NCBI GenBank assembly: GCA_050946935.1
Contig: JBMNVR010000001.1
Span: forward strand, 372,001-436,000
Source of the DNA: UQRS01 sp050946935
GTDB lineage: Bacteria > Bacillota > Clostridia > Oscillospirales > Acutalibacteraceae
Direction of reading: 5' to 3'
Length of the DNA stretch: 64,000 bases
Within the stretch, counting starts at the first letter, position 1; the number at the start of each line of letters is the position of its first letter. Positions 33,887 to 42,855 of the stretch are shown here, in pieces. Made by a program: the position numbers and the translations under genes. The notes under the pieces are model-generated. The model was not told the DNA's origin, did not search any database, and saw nothing but the letters and a program-made list of their open reading frames with translations.

Positions 33887-34225
33887 ATGGAAGCAAGGGC
33901 AACGCTTAAATTCGCCCGTATTTCGCCCCGCAAGGTCTCGATTGTTCTGGATCTGATCCGCAATCAGCCCGCGGACAAAGCCATGGCGATCCTGAAGTTC
34001 ACTCCGAAGGCCGCCTGCGAGTATTTGGAGAAGCTTTTAAAATCTGCGATGGCAAACGCTGAAACCAATCACAACATGGACGTCTCCCGCCTGTATGTCG
34101 CGGAGTGCTATGTTTCCCCCGGCCCGATCCTCAAACGGATCCGCGCCAAGGATCATGGCCGCGCCCATCGCATTTTGAAGAGAACGTCGCATGTAACCCT
34201 GGTGCTCAGGGAAAAAGAAGACTAA
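33887..34225 (+). CDS. rplV: 50S ribosomal protein L22
   Basis: A 112-residue exit-tunnel protein. ATLKFARISPRKVSIVLDLI and the C-terminal GPILKRIRAKDHGRAHRILKR, which holds the tunnel hairpin, are typical; no resistance-type insertions are seen. AAAGGAGAGG precedes the ATG. Confidence 0.97.
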   Translation: MEARATLKFARISPRKVSIVLDLIRNQPADKAMAILKFTPKAACEYLEKLLKSAMANAETNHNMDVSRLYVAECYVSPGPILKRIRAKDHGRAHRILKRTSHVTLVLREKED

Positions 34226-34241
34226 AGAGGAGGTATTAGTT

Positions 34242-34913
34242 ATGGGCCAGAAAGTAAATCCCAACGGACTGCGTGTCGGCGTGATTCGCAACTGGAATTC
34301 CCGCTGGTATGCAAACGACCGCGACTTCGGCGATACTTTGGTTGAGGACTATAACCTCCGGAAGTACCTTAAGAAGACCCTGTATGACGCAGGCGTGCCG
34401 AAGATTGAAATCGAGCGCGATGCCAAGAGGGTAAAGATCCACATCCACTGTGCGAAACCCGGTATGGTCATCGGCCGTAACGGCTCCGAGATCGAGAAGC
34501 TCCGCGCGACCTGCGAGAAGATGCTCGGCAAGCCGGTCAATATCAATATTGTGGAAGTCAAGAACCCCGACCTCAACGCGACCCTGGTGGCTGAGAATAT
34601 TGCCGCCCAGTTGGAGAAGCGTGTTTCCTTCCGCCGCGCGATGAAGCTTGCCATCGGCAGGACCATGCGCCTTGGCGCCAAGGGAATCAAGACGCAGGTT
34701 TCGGGACGTCTCGGCGGGGCGGAAATCGCCCGGTCCGAGCATTATCATGAGGGAACCATCCCGTTGCAGACACTGCGGGCAGACATCGACTACGGCTTTG
34801 CCGAGGCTGCCACGACCTACGGCCGCATCGGCGTCAAGGTCTGGATCTACCAGGGCGAAGTGCTGCATGCCAGCGCGCCGAGAAGACCCCGCAGGGAAGG
34901 AGGCGCTCGCTAA
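34242..34913 (+). CDS. rpsC: 30S ribosomal protein S3
   Basis: A 223-residue protein at the mRNA entry channel with helicase activity. It begins MGQKVNPNGLRVGVIRNW, has a KH domain with the loop GMVIGRNGSEIEKLR, and ends with the C-terminal domain (GRLGGAEIARSEHYHEG). Its stop overlaps the rplP start by one base. Confidence 0.98.
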   Translation: MGQKVNPNGLRVGVIRNWNSRWYANDRDFGDTLVEDYNLRKYLKKTLYDAGVPKIEIERDAKRVKIHIHCAKPGMVIGRNGSEIEKLRATCEKMLGKPVNINIVEVKNPDLNATLVAENIAAQLEKRVSFRRAMKLAIGRTMRLGAKGIKTQVSGRLGGAEIARSEHYHEGTIPLQTLRADIDYGFAEAATTYGRIGVKVWIYQGEVLHASAPRRPRREGGAR

Positions 34914-35338
34914 TGTTGATGCCCAAGCGTGTAAAATTCCGCAGAGTTCACAGAGGACGTATGACCGGTACCGCGACCCGCGGTAATACCGTTTCGCACG
35001 GCGATTTCGGCCTGCAGGCACTTGAGCCGGCCTGGATCACCTCCAACCAGATCGAGGCGGCCCGTGTCGCCATGACCCGTTATATCAAGCGTGGCGGTCA
35101 GGTTTGGATCAAGATTTTCCCCGACAAGCCGGTTACCAAAAAGCCTCTTGAAACCCGAATGGGTAAAGGTAAGGGCGCGCCCGAGTATTGGGTCGCCGTT
35201 GTGAAGCCCGGCAGAGTGATGTTCGAGATCGGCGGCGTCGATCAGGAACTGGCGCGCGAGGCTATGCGTCTCGCCGCGAACAAGCTGCCTATCAAGTGTA
35301 AGTTTGTTACGAAGCAGGAAATGGGTGGTGAGCAATAA
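34913..35338 (+). CDS. rplP: 50S ribosomal protein L16
   Basis: A 141-residue protein near the A-site tRNA. MLMPKRVKFRRVHRGRMTG, RYIKRGGQVWIKIFPDKPV and GKGKGAPEYWVAVVKPGR are typical (the middle motif starts at TRYIKRGG). Overlaps rpsC and rpmC by one base each, so the three are translationally coupled. Confidence 0.98.
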   Translation: MLMPKRVKFRRVHRGRMTGTATRGNTVSHGDFGLQALEPAWITSNQIEAARVAMTRYIKRGGQVWIKIFPDKPVTKKPLETRMGKGKGAPEYWVAVVKPGRVMFEIGGVDQELAREAMRLAANKLPIKCKFVTKQEMGGEQ

Positions 35339-35547
35339 TGAACGTTAAGGAAATCAGAGAGAAAACCAGCGAAGAGCTCGTAAAGGAACTGGCAGGACTC
35401 AAGGAAGAACTCTTCCATCTGCGTTTCCAGCACGCGATCAATCAGCTCGACAACCCGATGCGCCTTGTCGCCGTGAAGAAGGATATTGCCCGCGTGAAGA
35501 CCATTCTTCGCGAGAAGGAATCCGCCGCAGACGGCGCCGAGTCGTAA
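35338..35547 (+). CDS. rpmC: 50S ribosomal protein L29
   Basis: A 69-residue two-helix protein at the tunnel exit. KEIREKTSEELVKELAGLKEE and NPMRLVAVKKDIARVKTILRE match the family. Coupled to rplP by TAATG. Confidence 0.96.
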   Translation: MNVKEIREKTSEELVKELAGLKEELFHLRFQHAINQLDNPMRLVAVKKDIARVKTILREKESAADGAES

Positions 35548-35567
35548 GGAAAGGGAGGTAAAGGCTG

Positions 35568-35825
35568 ATGAGCGAGAGAAACCTTCGTAAAACCAGGACA
35601 GGGATTGTAGCCAGCAATAAGATGGACAAAACCGTCGTGGTTGCCATTAAAGATAACGTAAAGCATCCGCTTTACAAAAAGATTATGAAGAAAACCGTGA
35701 AACTGAAAGCCCATGACGAGCAGAATGCCTGTAACATCGGCGACAGAGTTCTGGTTATGGAAACCCGCCCGCTGTCCAAGGACAAGAGATGGCGCGTGGT
35801 CGAAATCATTGAGAAGGCGAAGTAA
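35568..35825 (+). CDS. rpsQ: 30S ribosomal protein S17
   Basis: An 85-residue primary 16S-binding protein with an OB fold. NLRKTRTGIVASNKMDKTV, HPLYKKIMKKTVKLKAHDE and CNIGDRVLVMETRPLSKDKRW are diagnostic. GGGAGG precedes the ATG. Confidence 0.97.
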   Translation: MSERNLRKTRTGIVASNKMDKTVVVAIKDNVKHPLYKKIMKKTVKLKAHDEQNACNIGDRVLVMETRPLSKDKRWRVVEIIEKAK

Positions 35826-35851
35826 GCCATTCGGTTAAGGAGGAAAACACT

Positions 35852-36220
35852 GTGATTCAACAACAGAGTTACCTCAAGGTCGCCGACAACACCGGTGCGA
35901 AGGAGATCATGTGCATCCGTGTTCTGGGCGGTTCCGGCAGGAGGTATGCCAATATTGGCGACGTCATCGTTGCTTCGGTTAAAAAAGCAGCACCCGGCGG
36001 CGTTGTTAAAAAGGGCGAGGTTGTAAAGGCTGTTGTCGTCAGATCTGCCAAGGGCCTGCGCCGCAACGACGGTACCTATATCAGGTTCGATGAGAACGCT
36101 GCGGTTATCATCCGCGATGACAAAAACCCCAGGGGTACCCGTATCTTCGGGCCCGTCGCTCGTGAGCTGCGTGAGAAGGATTATATGAAGATTCTCTCCC
36201 TGGCTCCCGAAGTGCTCTGA
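35852..36220 (+). CDS. rplN: 50S ribosomal protein L14
   Basis: A 122-residue 50S interface protein. It starts with GTG (IQQQSYLKVADNTGAKEIMC) behind AAGGAGGAAA and contains RRYANIGDVIVASVKKA and the C-terminal GTRIFGPVARELREKDYMKI. Confidence 0.98.
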   Translation: MIQQQSYLKVADNTGAKEIMCIRVLGGSGRRYANIGDVIVASVKKAAPGGVVKKGEVVKAVVVRSAKGLRRNDGTYIRFDENAAVIIRDDKNPRGTRIFGPVARELREKDYMKILSLAPEVL

Positions 36221-36236
36221 TGGAGGAGGTACCGGA

Positions 36237-36554
36237 ATGAATATCAAAAAAGGCGATACGGTTAAGATCCTGACCGGCGACAAGAAGACCAACCGGGGTA
36301 AAACCGGCAAGGTCCTTGAGGTAAGTCCCAAGGAGGGCAAGGTGATTGTTGAGGGCCTGAACATGGTTTCCAAGCATGTAAAGCCCCGCAAAGCCGGCGA
36401 TCCTTCGGGCATTATTAAAGCGGAAAGCGCGATCTACGCCTGCAAGGTGCAGGTCGTCTGCCCCAAGTGCAAGAAGCCGACCCGCGTAGGGCACAAGATC
36501 TACGCCGACGGCAGAAAAGACCGCATGTGCAAAAAATGCGGCGAGACTTTTTGA
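36237..36554 (+). CDS. rplX: 50S ribosomal protein L24
   Basis: A 105-residue assembly-initiator protein with a KOW motif (KKGDTVKILTGDKKTNRGKTG). The C-terminal half carries two CxxC pairs (CPKCKKPTR and CKKCGETF), a likely zinc ribbon seen in many Gram-positive L24 proteins. Confidence 0.97.
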   Translation: MNIKKGDTVKILTGDKKTNRGKTGKVLEVSPKEGKVIVEGLNMVSKHVKPRKAGDPSGIIKAESAIYACKVQVVCPKCKKPTRVGHKIYADGRKDRMCKKCGETF

Positions 36555-36571
36555 GTTAAGGAGGACATGAC

Positions 36572-37111
36572 ATGGCAAGGCTTAGGGACGAATACAAAGA
36601 GAAAATCGCTCCTGCGCTGATGAAGAAGTTCGGCTATAAGAGCGTCATGCAGATTCCGAAGCTCGAAAAGGTCGTCATCAACGTAGGTTGTGGTGAAGCA
36701 AAGGAAAACGCCAAGGTTGTCGACGCGATCACGTCCGACATCCGTCAGATTACCGGCCAGCAGCCGATCGTCTGCAAGGCGAAGAAATCTGTGGCGAACT
36801 TCAAACTCCGTGAGGGGATGCCGATCGGCGTGAAGGTCACGCTGCGCGGAGAGCGGATGTATGAATTTATCGACCGCCTCTTCAGCGCTGCGCTGCCCCG
36901 GGTTCGCGATTTCAGAGGGATTAACCCGAACTCCTTTGACGGCCGCGGCAACTATTCCATGGGCATCAAAGAGCAGCTCATTTTTCCTGAGATCGATTAT
37001 GATAAGATTGACAAGGTTCGCGGCATGGACATCATTTTTGTATCCACCGCCAAGACCGACGAGGAAGCCAGAGAACTGCTGACGCTTATGGGCGCGCCGT
37101 TCGCGAAGTAA
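36572..37111 (+). CDS. rplE: 50S ribosomal protein L5
   Basis: A 179-residue 5S-rRNA-binding protein. KFGYKSVMQIPKLEKVVIN, GQQPIVCKAKKSVANFKLR and the C-terminal GMDIIFVSTAKTDEEARELL are diagnostic. AAGGAGG precedes the ATG. Confidence 0.98.
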   Translation: MARLRDEYKEKIAPALMKKFGYKSVMQIPKLEKVVINVGCGEAKENAKVVDAITSDIRQITGQQPIVCKAKKSVANFKLREGMPIGVKVTLRGERMYEFIDRLFSAALPRVRDFRGINPNSFDGRGNYSMGIKEQLIFPEIDYDKIDKVRGMDIIFVSTAKTDEEARELLTLMGAPFAK

Positions 37112-37127
37112 GGAGAGTGAGAGAAAC

Positions 37128-37313
37128 ATGGCAAAGACTTCAATGAAGGTCAAGCAGAAGAGACCTGCAAAGTTTTCGACGAGAGAATATACCAGATGCA
37201 AAATCTGCGGCCGTCCTCACGCTTATCTTCGCAAGTACGGCATCTGCCGCATCTGCTTTAGGGAACTCGCTTACAAGGGCGAAATTCCCGGCGTGAAAAA
37301 GGCCAGCTGGTAA
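37128..37313 (+). CDS. rpsZ: 30S ribosomal protein S14, zinc-binding type Z
   Basis: A 61-residue S14 of the short zinc form with CKICGRPHAY and YGICRICFRELA (four cysteines). The short form requires zinc; bacteria that also encode a Cys-free copy swap them under zinc limitation, but no such copy is in this window. Confidence 0.97.
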   Translation: MAKTSMKVKQKRPAKFSTREYTRCKICGRPHAYLRKYGICRICFRELAYKGEIPGVKKASW

Positions 37314-37342
37314 AACAGCTTTATGCAAAGGAGGTTGACGGA

Positions 37343-37741
37343 ATGCAAATCACCGATACAATCGCAGATATGCTGACGAGAATTCGGAACGCAAATTCTG
37401 CCAAGCATGATTCGGTTGATATCCCGGCGTCAAACGTGAAAAAGGCGATTGCCCAGATTCTGCTTGACGAGGGTTACATTAACGGCTTTACCGTCGCAGA
37501 AGACGGAAAGCAGGGGATGATCCATATCACACTGAAATATGGCCCCAACAAGTCGCAGGTCATTACCGGTCTCCGCAGAGTGTCGAAACCGGGTCTGCGC
37601 ATTTACAGCAACGTGGAGGATATGCCTAAGGTCATGAAAGGCCTCGGTATCGCAATCCTCTCTACCTCGAAAGGGATCATGACGGATAAGCAGGCCCGCG
37701 TCGCCAATGTCGGCGGCGAGGTGCTGGCCTTCGTCTGGTAA
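37343..37741 (+). CDS. rpsH: 30S ribosomal protein S8
   Basis: A 132-residue primary 16S-binding protein that in many bacteria represses the spc operon. TDTIADMLTRIRNANSAKHD, VSKPGLRIYSNVEDMPKV and the ending GIMTDKQARVANVGGEVLAF are diagnostic. AAAGGAGG precedes the ATG. Confidence 0.98.
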   Translation: MQITDTIADMLTRIRNANSAKHDSVDIPASNVKKAIAQILLDEGYINGFTVAEDGKQGMIHITLKYGPNKSQVITGLRRVSKPGLRIYSNVEDMPKVMKGLGIAILSTSKGIMTDKQARVANVGGEVLAFVW

Positions 37742-37755
37742 GGGGGTGCAATGAT

Positions 37756-38304
37756 ATGTCTCGTATAGGAAGAAAACCCATTGCGATTCCCGCCGGTGTA
37801 GAGGTAAAGATCAACGGCAGCGAAGTGACCGTCAAGGGCCCTAAAGGGACCTTGACCGACTCCTTCAACAAGGACATGGTCATCTCCGTGGAAGGCTCTG
37901 AGATCCTTGTGACCCGCCCGAGCGACGATAAGGAGCACAGAGCATTGCACGGATTGACCCGAACCCTCATCGCCAACATGGTCGAGGGGGTCACCACCGG
38001 CTTCAAAAAGGAGCTGGAGGTTAACGGCGTCGGTTATCGTGTGCAAAAGCAGGGCAAGGACCTTGTAATGAACCTGGGCTTTTCGCATCAGGTCATCGTG
38101 TCGGAGGTGGACGGCATCACCATCGACGTCCCCAATCCGAACGCGATCGTCATCTCCGGTGCCGATAAGCAGCGGGTCGGCCAGTTTGCGGCCGAGATTC
38201 GCGAGAAGCGTCCGCCTGAGCCGTATAAGGGCAAGGGTATCAAGTACGCTGGCGAACACATCCGCCGCAAAGAAGGTAAGGCCGGCAAGGGCGCAAAGAA
38301 GTAA
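37756..38304 (+). CDS. rplF: 50S ribosomal protein L6
   Basis: A 182-residue two-domain protein near the factor-binding site. MSRIGRKPIAIPAGVEVKIN, the internal repeat structure and the C-terminal EIREKRPPEPYKGKGIKYAG are typical, followed by a basic tail. Confidence 0.98.
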   Translation: MSRIGRKPIAIPAGVEVKINGSEVTVKGPKGTLTDSFNKDMVISVEGSEILVTRPSDDKEHRALHGLTRTLIANMVEGVTTGFKKELEVNGVGYRVQKQGKDLVMNLGFSHQVIVSEVDGITIDVPNPNAIVISGADKQRVGQFAAEIREKRPPEPYKGKGIKYAGEHIRRKEGKAGKGAKK

Positions 38305-38323
38305 TTGAAGGAGTGAATGAAAC

Positions 38324-38683
38324 ATGGTTAAAAAGCATGACAGCAACAAGGCGAGACTTCATCGCCATGTGCGCGTGCGCGGCAAGATCAGCGGTACCGC
38401 TGAGCGTCCGCGTCTGAACGTATTCCGCTCCAACAGCAATATTTACGCCCAGCTGATCGATGATGTAAAGGGTGTGACCCTGGCAGCCGCCTCCTCGGTA
38501 GAGAAAGAGTTCGAGGGCAGCGGCAGCAATAAGGAAGGCGCTCGCAAGGTTGGACAGATGATTGCAAAGCGTGCCGCAGACAAGGGCATCACCGAGGTCG
38601 TTTTCGACCGCGGCGGTTACCTTTATCACGGACGTGTCATGGAGCTGGCCGAAGGAGCCCGTGAGGGCGGCCTCAAGTTCTAA
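38324..38683 (+). CDS. rplR: 50S ribosomal protein L18
   Basis: A 119-residue 5S-rRNA-binding protein. It contains RLHRHVRVRGKISGTAERPR, LNVFRSNSNIYAQLIDD and VVFDRGGYLYHGRVMELAEG. GAAGGAG upstream. Confidence 0.97.
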   Translation: MVKKHDSNKARLHRHVRVRGKISGTAERPRLNVFRSNSNIYAQLIDDVKGVTLAAASSVEKEFEGSGSNKEGARKVGQMIAKRAADKGITEVVFDRGGYLYHGRVMELAEGAREGGLKF

Positions 38684-38703
38684 TAAAAGGAGGAGGAATA
38701 CTT

Positions 38704-39204
38704 TTGGCTAACAATTTTGACGCAAATAACGAGTATAAAGAGAAGGTCGTTGCCATCAACCGTGTATCCAAAACGGTTAAGGGCGGCCGTATCATGAAAT
38801 TCTCCGCGCTGGTCGTCGTCGGCGACGGCAAGGGAAAGGTCGGCTTCGGCCTCGGCAAGGCCGGCGAAGTGCCGGACGCCATCCGCAAGGGCATCGAGGA
38901 CGCCAAAAAGAATATGATCCAGGTGGCGCTGAAGGGCACCACCATCCCGCACGAGATTATCGGTGAGTTCGGCGCCGGCAAGGTTCTGCTCAAGCCGGCT
39001 GCCCCCGGTACCGGCGTTATCGCCGGCGGCCCGGTTCGCGCCGTGGTTGAGACGGTCGGGATCAAGGATATCCGTGCCAAGGCGCTGCGTTCCAACAATC
39101 CCTGCAATGTCGTCCGCGCGACGGTGGCAGGTCTGGCCGCGCTGCGCAATGCCGATGAGGTTGCGGCCATCCGCGGCAAGTCGGTCAAAGAAATCTTAGG
39201 TTAA
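38704..39204 (+). CDS. rpsE: 30S ribosomal protein S5
   Basis: A 166-residue decoding-fidelity protein. It starts with TTG behind AAAGGAGGAGG. EYKEKVVAINRVSKTVKGGR, GDGKGKVGFGLGKAGEVPDA and NPCNVVRATVAGLAALRNAD are diagnostic (the spectinomycin loop VSKTVKGG looks wild type). Confidence 0.98.
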   Translation: MANNFDANNEYKEKVVAINRVSKTVKGGRIMKFSALVVVGDGKGKVGFGLGKAGEVPDAIRKGIEDAKKNMIQVALKGTTIPHEIIGEFGAGKVLLKPAAPGTGVIAGGPVRAVVETVGIKDIRAKALRSNNPCNVVRATVAGLAALRNADEVAAIRGKSVKEILG

Positions 39205-39218
39205 GGAGGAGCAGCACT

Positions 39219-39419
39219 ATGGCGGAAAAAGCGTATAAGGCTGCCAGCCTTAAAGTCAAGCTGATCCGGAGCCTGATCGGTTCCAAAAAGGATCAGATCG
39301 CCACGGCGGAGGCTTTGGGTCTTCGCAAGGTCGGGGACGAGCGGGTACAGCCCAACAATGCCCAGACCATGGGAAAAATCAATAAGATCATCCACCTCGT
39401 CGAGGTAACCGAAGCGTAA
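39219..39419 (+). CDS. rpmD: 50S ribosomal protein L30
   Basis: A 66-residue bacterial-type L30. SLKVKLIRSLIGSKKDQIAT, ALGLRKVGDERVQPNN and MGKINKIIHLVEV match the family. Between rpsE and rplO as expected. Confidence 0.95.
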   Translation: MAEKAYKAASLKVKLIRSLIGSKKDQIATAEALGLRKVGDERVQPNNAQTMGKINKIIHLVEVTEA

Positions 39420-39438
39420 AGCAAGGAGGTGCGAAACC

Positions 39439-39879
39439 ATGAAATTAAATGAACTGTCACCGGTCGAGGGCTCTACGCGGGAAGTGAAGCGCATCGGCAG
39501 AGGACATGGCTCGGGCAACGGCAAGACGGCCGGCAAGGGCCATAAGGGACAGAAGGCCCGTGCGGGCAGAGGCATGCGCGCCGGTTTTGAAGGCGGCCAG
39601 ATGCCGTTGCAACGGCGTGTGCCGAAACGCGGCTTCAACAACATCTTCGCGACCGAGTACGCTATTGTCAACGTATCCGACCTTGATGTGTTCGAGGACG
39701 GCGCCGTTGTCGACAGTGCGGCACTCAAAGACAAGGGTCTTGTGGGGAAAACGCTGGACGGCGTCAAGATTCTCGGAAATGGCGACATTTCCAAGAAGCT
39801 GACCGTAAAAGCCGCTGCTTTTTCAGGCTCTGCAAAGGAGAAGATCGAAGCGGCCGGCGGAAAGGCCGAGGTAGAATGA
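39439..39879 (+). CDS. rplO: 50S ribosomal protein L15
   Basis: A 146-residue late-assembly protein with the Gly/Arg-rich N-terminal extension (GRGHGSGNGKTAGKGHKG, GFEGGQMPLQRRVPKRGF). Its stop is one base from the secY start, so the two are translationally linked. Confidence 0.98.
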   Translation: MKLNELSPVEGSTREVKRIGRGHGSGNGKTAGKGHKGQKARAGRGMRAGFEGGQMPLQRRVPKRGFNNIFATEYAIVNVSDLDVFEDGAVVDSAALKDKGLVGKTLDGVKILGNGDISKKLTVKAAAFSGSAKEKIEAAGGKAEVE

Positions 39880-39880
39880 T

Positions 39881-41164
39881 ATGTTTAAAACATTGAAAAA
39901 CGCCTGGGCCATCCCTGAGCTTCGCAGGAAGTTTTTGTTTACGCTGATGATCATCATCGTTTTCCGGATCGGGTCGGTTATTCCGGTTCCCTTCATTGAT
40001 GTTGAGGCGCTGAAGAACAGCCTGACCGGGGAGAGCGTAAACGAGTTTTTCAGTTACATTTCCATTCTGACCGGCGGCGGCCTGGAATACGGCGCAATTT
40101 TCGCCATGTCGGTCACTCCGTATATCAATTCATCCATTATCATGCAGCTCTTGGCGGTTGCTATCCCGCCGCTCGGCCGTCTCCAGCAGGAGGGGGTTGA
40201 GGGCCAGAAGAAGATCGCGCAGATCACCCGGTATGTTACCGTTCTGCTCGGCCTGATTCAGGGCACCGCTTATTACATCTACCTTTACCGGAGCAACATG
40301 ATCTCGGTTACCGGCGGCCTGGTTTGGCTGGCGGCGCCGGTGATCATCCTCTGCTTTACCGCGGGGTCGGCTCTGATGATGTGGATGGGCGAACGGATCG
40401 ACGAAAAGGGCATTGGCAACGGCATTTCGATTCTGCTGTTCTCGGGTATCATCTCGAGAGCGCCGCAGGCAGCGCAGTATCTCTGGGGCTATATCCAGCT
40501 TCAGAAATATGTGCAGGTTGCAGCCGTGTTGCTGATTTTCCTCCTCGTGATTGCTTTCATCGTTTGGATGACCGGCGCCGAGCGCAGGATCCCAATTCAG
40601 TACGCCAAGCGGGTTGTCGGCCGCAAGATGTACGGCGGACAGAATACCCATATGCCGATCAAGGTCAACATGTCGGGCGTCATGCCGATCATCTTTGCAA
40701 GCTCGATTTTGTCCATTCCGACCATGATTCTTTCCTTTATGGGTACTTCAAGGGCGGACACCAGCCTGTATAAGGGGCTGACCCTGTTCAGCTATCGCGG
40801 CGCGTTTTACGCCATCCTGTATTTTCTGCTGATCATCGGGTTTGCTTATTTCTATGCGACCATCCAGTATAATCCGATTGAGATGGCCAATAATCTCCGC
40901 AAAAACAGCGGTGCGATTCCGGGTATTCGCCCGGGCAAGCCGACCTCTGACTTTATTGCGAAGATTCTGTCCAGGATCACCCTGATTGGCGCGCTTTTCC
41001 TGAGCGTTGTCGCTATTCTACCGATTATTGTCGGTAATGTGGGCGGCATTCAGATTTCACTTGGCGGTACCTCGGTGCTCATCCTGGTCGGTGTTGCGCT
41101 GGATACGGTTCAGAATGTGGAGTCTCAGATGATGATGCGTCATTACAAGGGCTTCCTTGACTAA
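39881..41164 (+). CDS. secY: Preprotein translocase subunit SecY
   Basis: A 427-residue channel protein with ten membrane helices, the core of the SecYEG translocon. Diagnostic parts are TLMIIIVFRIGSVIPVPFID, SVTPYINSSIIMQLL, ERRIPIQYAKRVVGRKMYGG, MPIKVNMSGVMPIIFASSI and NLRKNSGAIPGIRPGKPT. It is placed between rplO and adk as in most Firmicutes. Confidence 0.98.
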   Translation: MFKTLKNAWAIPELRRKFLFTLMIIIVFRIGSVIPVPFIDVEALKNSLTGESVNEFFSYISILTGGGLEYGAIFAMSVTPYINSSIIMQLLAVAIPPLGRLQQEGVEGQKKIAQITRYVTVLLGLIQGTAYYIYLYRSNMISVTGGLVWLAAPVIILCFTAGSALMMWMGERIDEKGIGNGISILLFSGIISRAPQAAQYLWGYIQLQKYVQVAAVLLIFLLVIAFIVWMTGAERRIPIQYAKRVVGRKMYGGQNTHMPIKVNMSGVMPIIFASSILSIPTMILSFMGTSRADTSLYKGLTLFSYRGAFYAILYFLLIIGFAYFYATIQYNPIEMANNLRKNSGAIPGIRPGKPTSDFIAKILSRITLIGALFLSVVAILPIIVGNVGGIQISLGGTSVLILVGVALDTVQNVESQMMMRHYKGFLD

Positions 41165-41185
41165 CCGAAAGATGAGGGTGAAGAG

Positions 41186-41818
41186 ATGAATCTGATTCTT
41201 TTGGGCGCCCCGGGCGCCGGCAAAGGCACCCAGGCGGAAATTATCTGTAACAAATTATCCATTCCCGCGATTTCGACCGGCAACATCATTCGTGAGTCGA
41301 TGAAAGCCGGTACCGAAATGGGCAAAAAGGCCAAAGCCTTTGTGGACGAAGGCAAGCTGGTTCCGGATGCGGTCGTCATCGGCATCATCCAGGAACGGCT
41401 GGCCAAGGACGACTGCAAAAACGGCTTTATCCTTGACGGTTTTCCGCGCACCATCCCGCAGGCTGAGGCGCTGGATCAGATGGGGGTTCAAATCGACCGG
41501 GTCCTTTCGATTGAGGTTTCGGACGAGGATATTACCCGCCGGATGTCCGGCCGCCGCGTTTGCAGCAAGTGCGGCGCGAGCTACCATATCGAGTTTAAGC
41601 CGAGCAAGGCCGAGGGTATCTGTGATGCCTGCGGCGAGGCACTGGTACAGCGGAAAGACGACGCGCCGGAAACGGTGCTGGATCGCCTGAAGGTTTATCA
41701 TGAGCAGACCGAGCCGCTGAAGGATTACTATGCCAAGAGCGGGAAACTCCGTACCGTGCAGGGACAGGAAAAGGTTGAAGATACAACCCGCCTGACTCTC
41801 GCCGCACTGGAGGCGTAG
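41186..41818 (+). CDS. adk: Adenylate kinase (zinc-lid form)
   Basis: A 210-residue long-form adenylate kinase (AMP + ATP to 2 ADP). The P-loop is GAPGAGKGTQ, the AMP site follows as ISTGNIIRESM, and ILDGFPRTIPQA is typical. The lid carries a four-Cys zinc site, CSKCGASYH and CDACGEAL, the form usual in Gram-positive bacteria. Confidence 0.98.
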   Translation: MNLILLGAPGAGKGTQAEIICNKLSIPAISTGNIIRESMKAGTEMGKKAKAFVDEGKLVPDAVVIGIIQERLAKDDCKNGFILDGFPRTIPQAEALDQMGVQIDRVLSIEVSDEDITRRMSGRRVCSKCGASYHIEFKPSKAEGICDACGEALVQRKDDAPETVLDRLKVYHEQTEPLKDYYAKSGKLRTVQGQEKVEDTTRLTLAALEA

Positions 41819-41824
41819 GAAAGC

Positions 41825-42574
41825 ATGATTGTGCTGAAAACCGAACGTGAGATTGCTCTCATGCGGGAGGCCGGACGAATCTCGGCCGTGGCACTGCAGC
41901 TGGTTGGCGAAGCGGTTGAGCCGGGCGTTACAACGGCCGAGCTTGACCGCATCGCCGAGAAGTATATCCGAAGCCAGGGCGCCAAGCCCAATTTTAAAGG
42001 ATATAACGGATTTCCGGCTACGGCATGCATTTCTGTCAACGATCAGGTGATCCATGGCATACCAAGCAAGCATACCGTCGTGCACGCGGGCGACATCGTC
42101 AGCGTCGACCTCGGCGCGGTGTTTGGGGGGTATCACGGCGATAACGCCGCCACCTTTGCCGCGGGACAGATCAGTCCCGAGGCGCAGCGCCTGCTTGACG
42201 CGACCGAGGAAAGCCTTTACGAGGGAATCCGGGCCGCTAAGGCGGGCGGGCGGATCGGCGATATTTCGTCGGCGGTACAGCGGTATGTGGAAGCCCGCGG
42301 TTACTCGGTGGTTCGACAATATGTCGGGCACGGAGTAGGTGCGAGCCTGCATGAGGCGCCTGAGGTGCCGAATTTCGGCACACCCGGCCACGGTGTACGG
42401 CTGCTGCCCGGGATGACTCTTGCCATTGAGCCTATGGTCAACATGGGCACGGAAAAGGTTAAGGTCCTGCCGGACGGCTGGACGGTCCTGACGGCCGACG
42501 GCGCGCTTTCGGCCCACTTTGAAAAATCCATCGTTGTGACTGCGGACGGTCCGCAGATTCTGACGCAGGTTTGA
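41825..42574 (+). CDS. map: Type I methionine aminopeptidase
   Basis: A 249-residue enzyme that removes the initiator methionine. The metal ligands and active site are seen in SVNDQVIHGIPSK, VSVDLGAVFGGYHGDNA, YVGHGVGASLHEAPEVPNFG, LAIEPMVNMG and the final SAHFEKSIVVT. Starts 6 bases after adk. Confidence 0.98.
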   Translation: MIVLKTEREIALMREAGRISAVALQLVGEAVEPGVTTAELDRIAEKYIRSQGAKPNFKGYNGFPATACISVNDQVIHGIPSKHTVVHAGDIVSVDLGAVFGGYHGDNAATFAAGQISPEAQRLLDATEESLYEGIRAAKAGGRIGDISSAVQRYVEARGYSVVRQYVGHGVGASLHEAPEVPNFGTPGHGVRLLPGMTLAIEPMVNMGTEKVKVLPDGWTVLTADGALSAHFEKSIVVTADGPQILTQV

Positions 42575-42586
42575 CAGAGGTGGGGT

Positions 42587-42841
42587 ATGGACCGGATGGA
42601 AAAAGGACGCGTTGTCCGCTCTCTGGCGGGCAGGGATCGGGACCGGCTGCTGGTGGTCGTCGGCGAGGCGGAGGATTTTCCCCTCCTCTGTGATGGGAAA
42701 GAGCGCCCGCTCTCGCGCCCCAAGCGCAAGAATCCAAGGCATCTTGCGCCGGCGGACGCCATCCTGACCGAAGCGCAGATGTCCACCAACCGCGCGCTGC
42801 GCAAGACCCTCCGTATATTTACGGAGACATCTATGGTTTAA
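42587..42841 (+). CDS. KOW-domain RNA-binding protein (L14e-like)
   Basis: An 84-residue small basic protein of the KOW/L14e-like family typically placed between map and infA in Clostridia. GRVVRSLAGRDRDRLLVVVG is the KOW-like core, followed by KRKNPRHLAPAD. It probably binds ribosomal RNA or another RNA; its role is not established. A second Met three codons in (42596) is an alternative start; GAGGTGGGG precedes the first. Confidence 0.85.
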   Translation: MDRMEKGRVVRSLAGRDRDRLLVVVGEAEDFPLLCDGKERPLSRPKRKNPRHLAPADAILTEAQMSTNRALRKTLRIFTETSMV

Positions 42842-42855
42842 GAGGAGGCTCACGA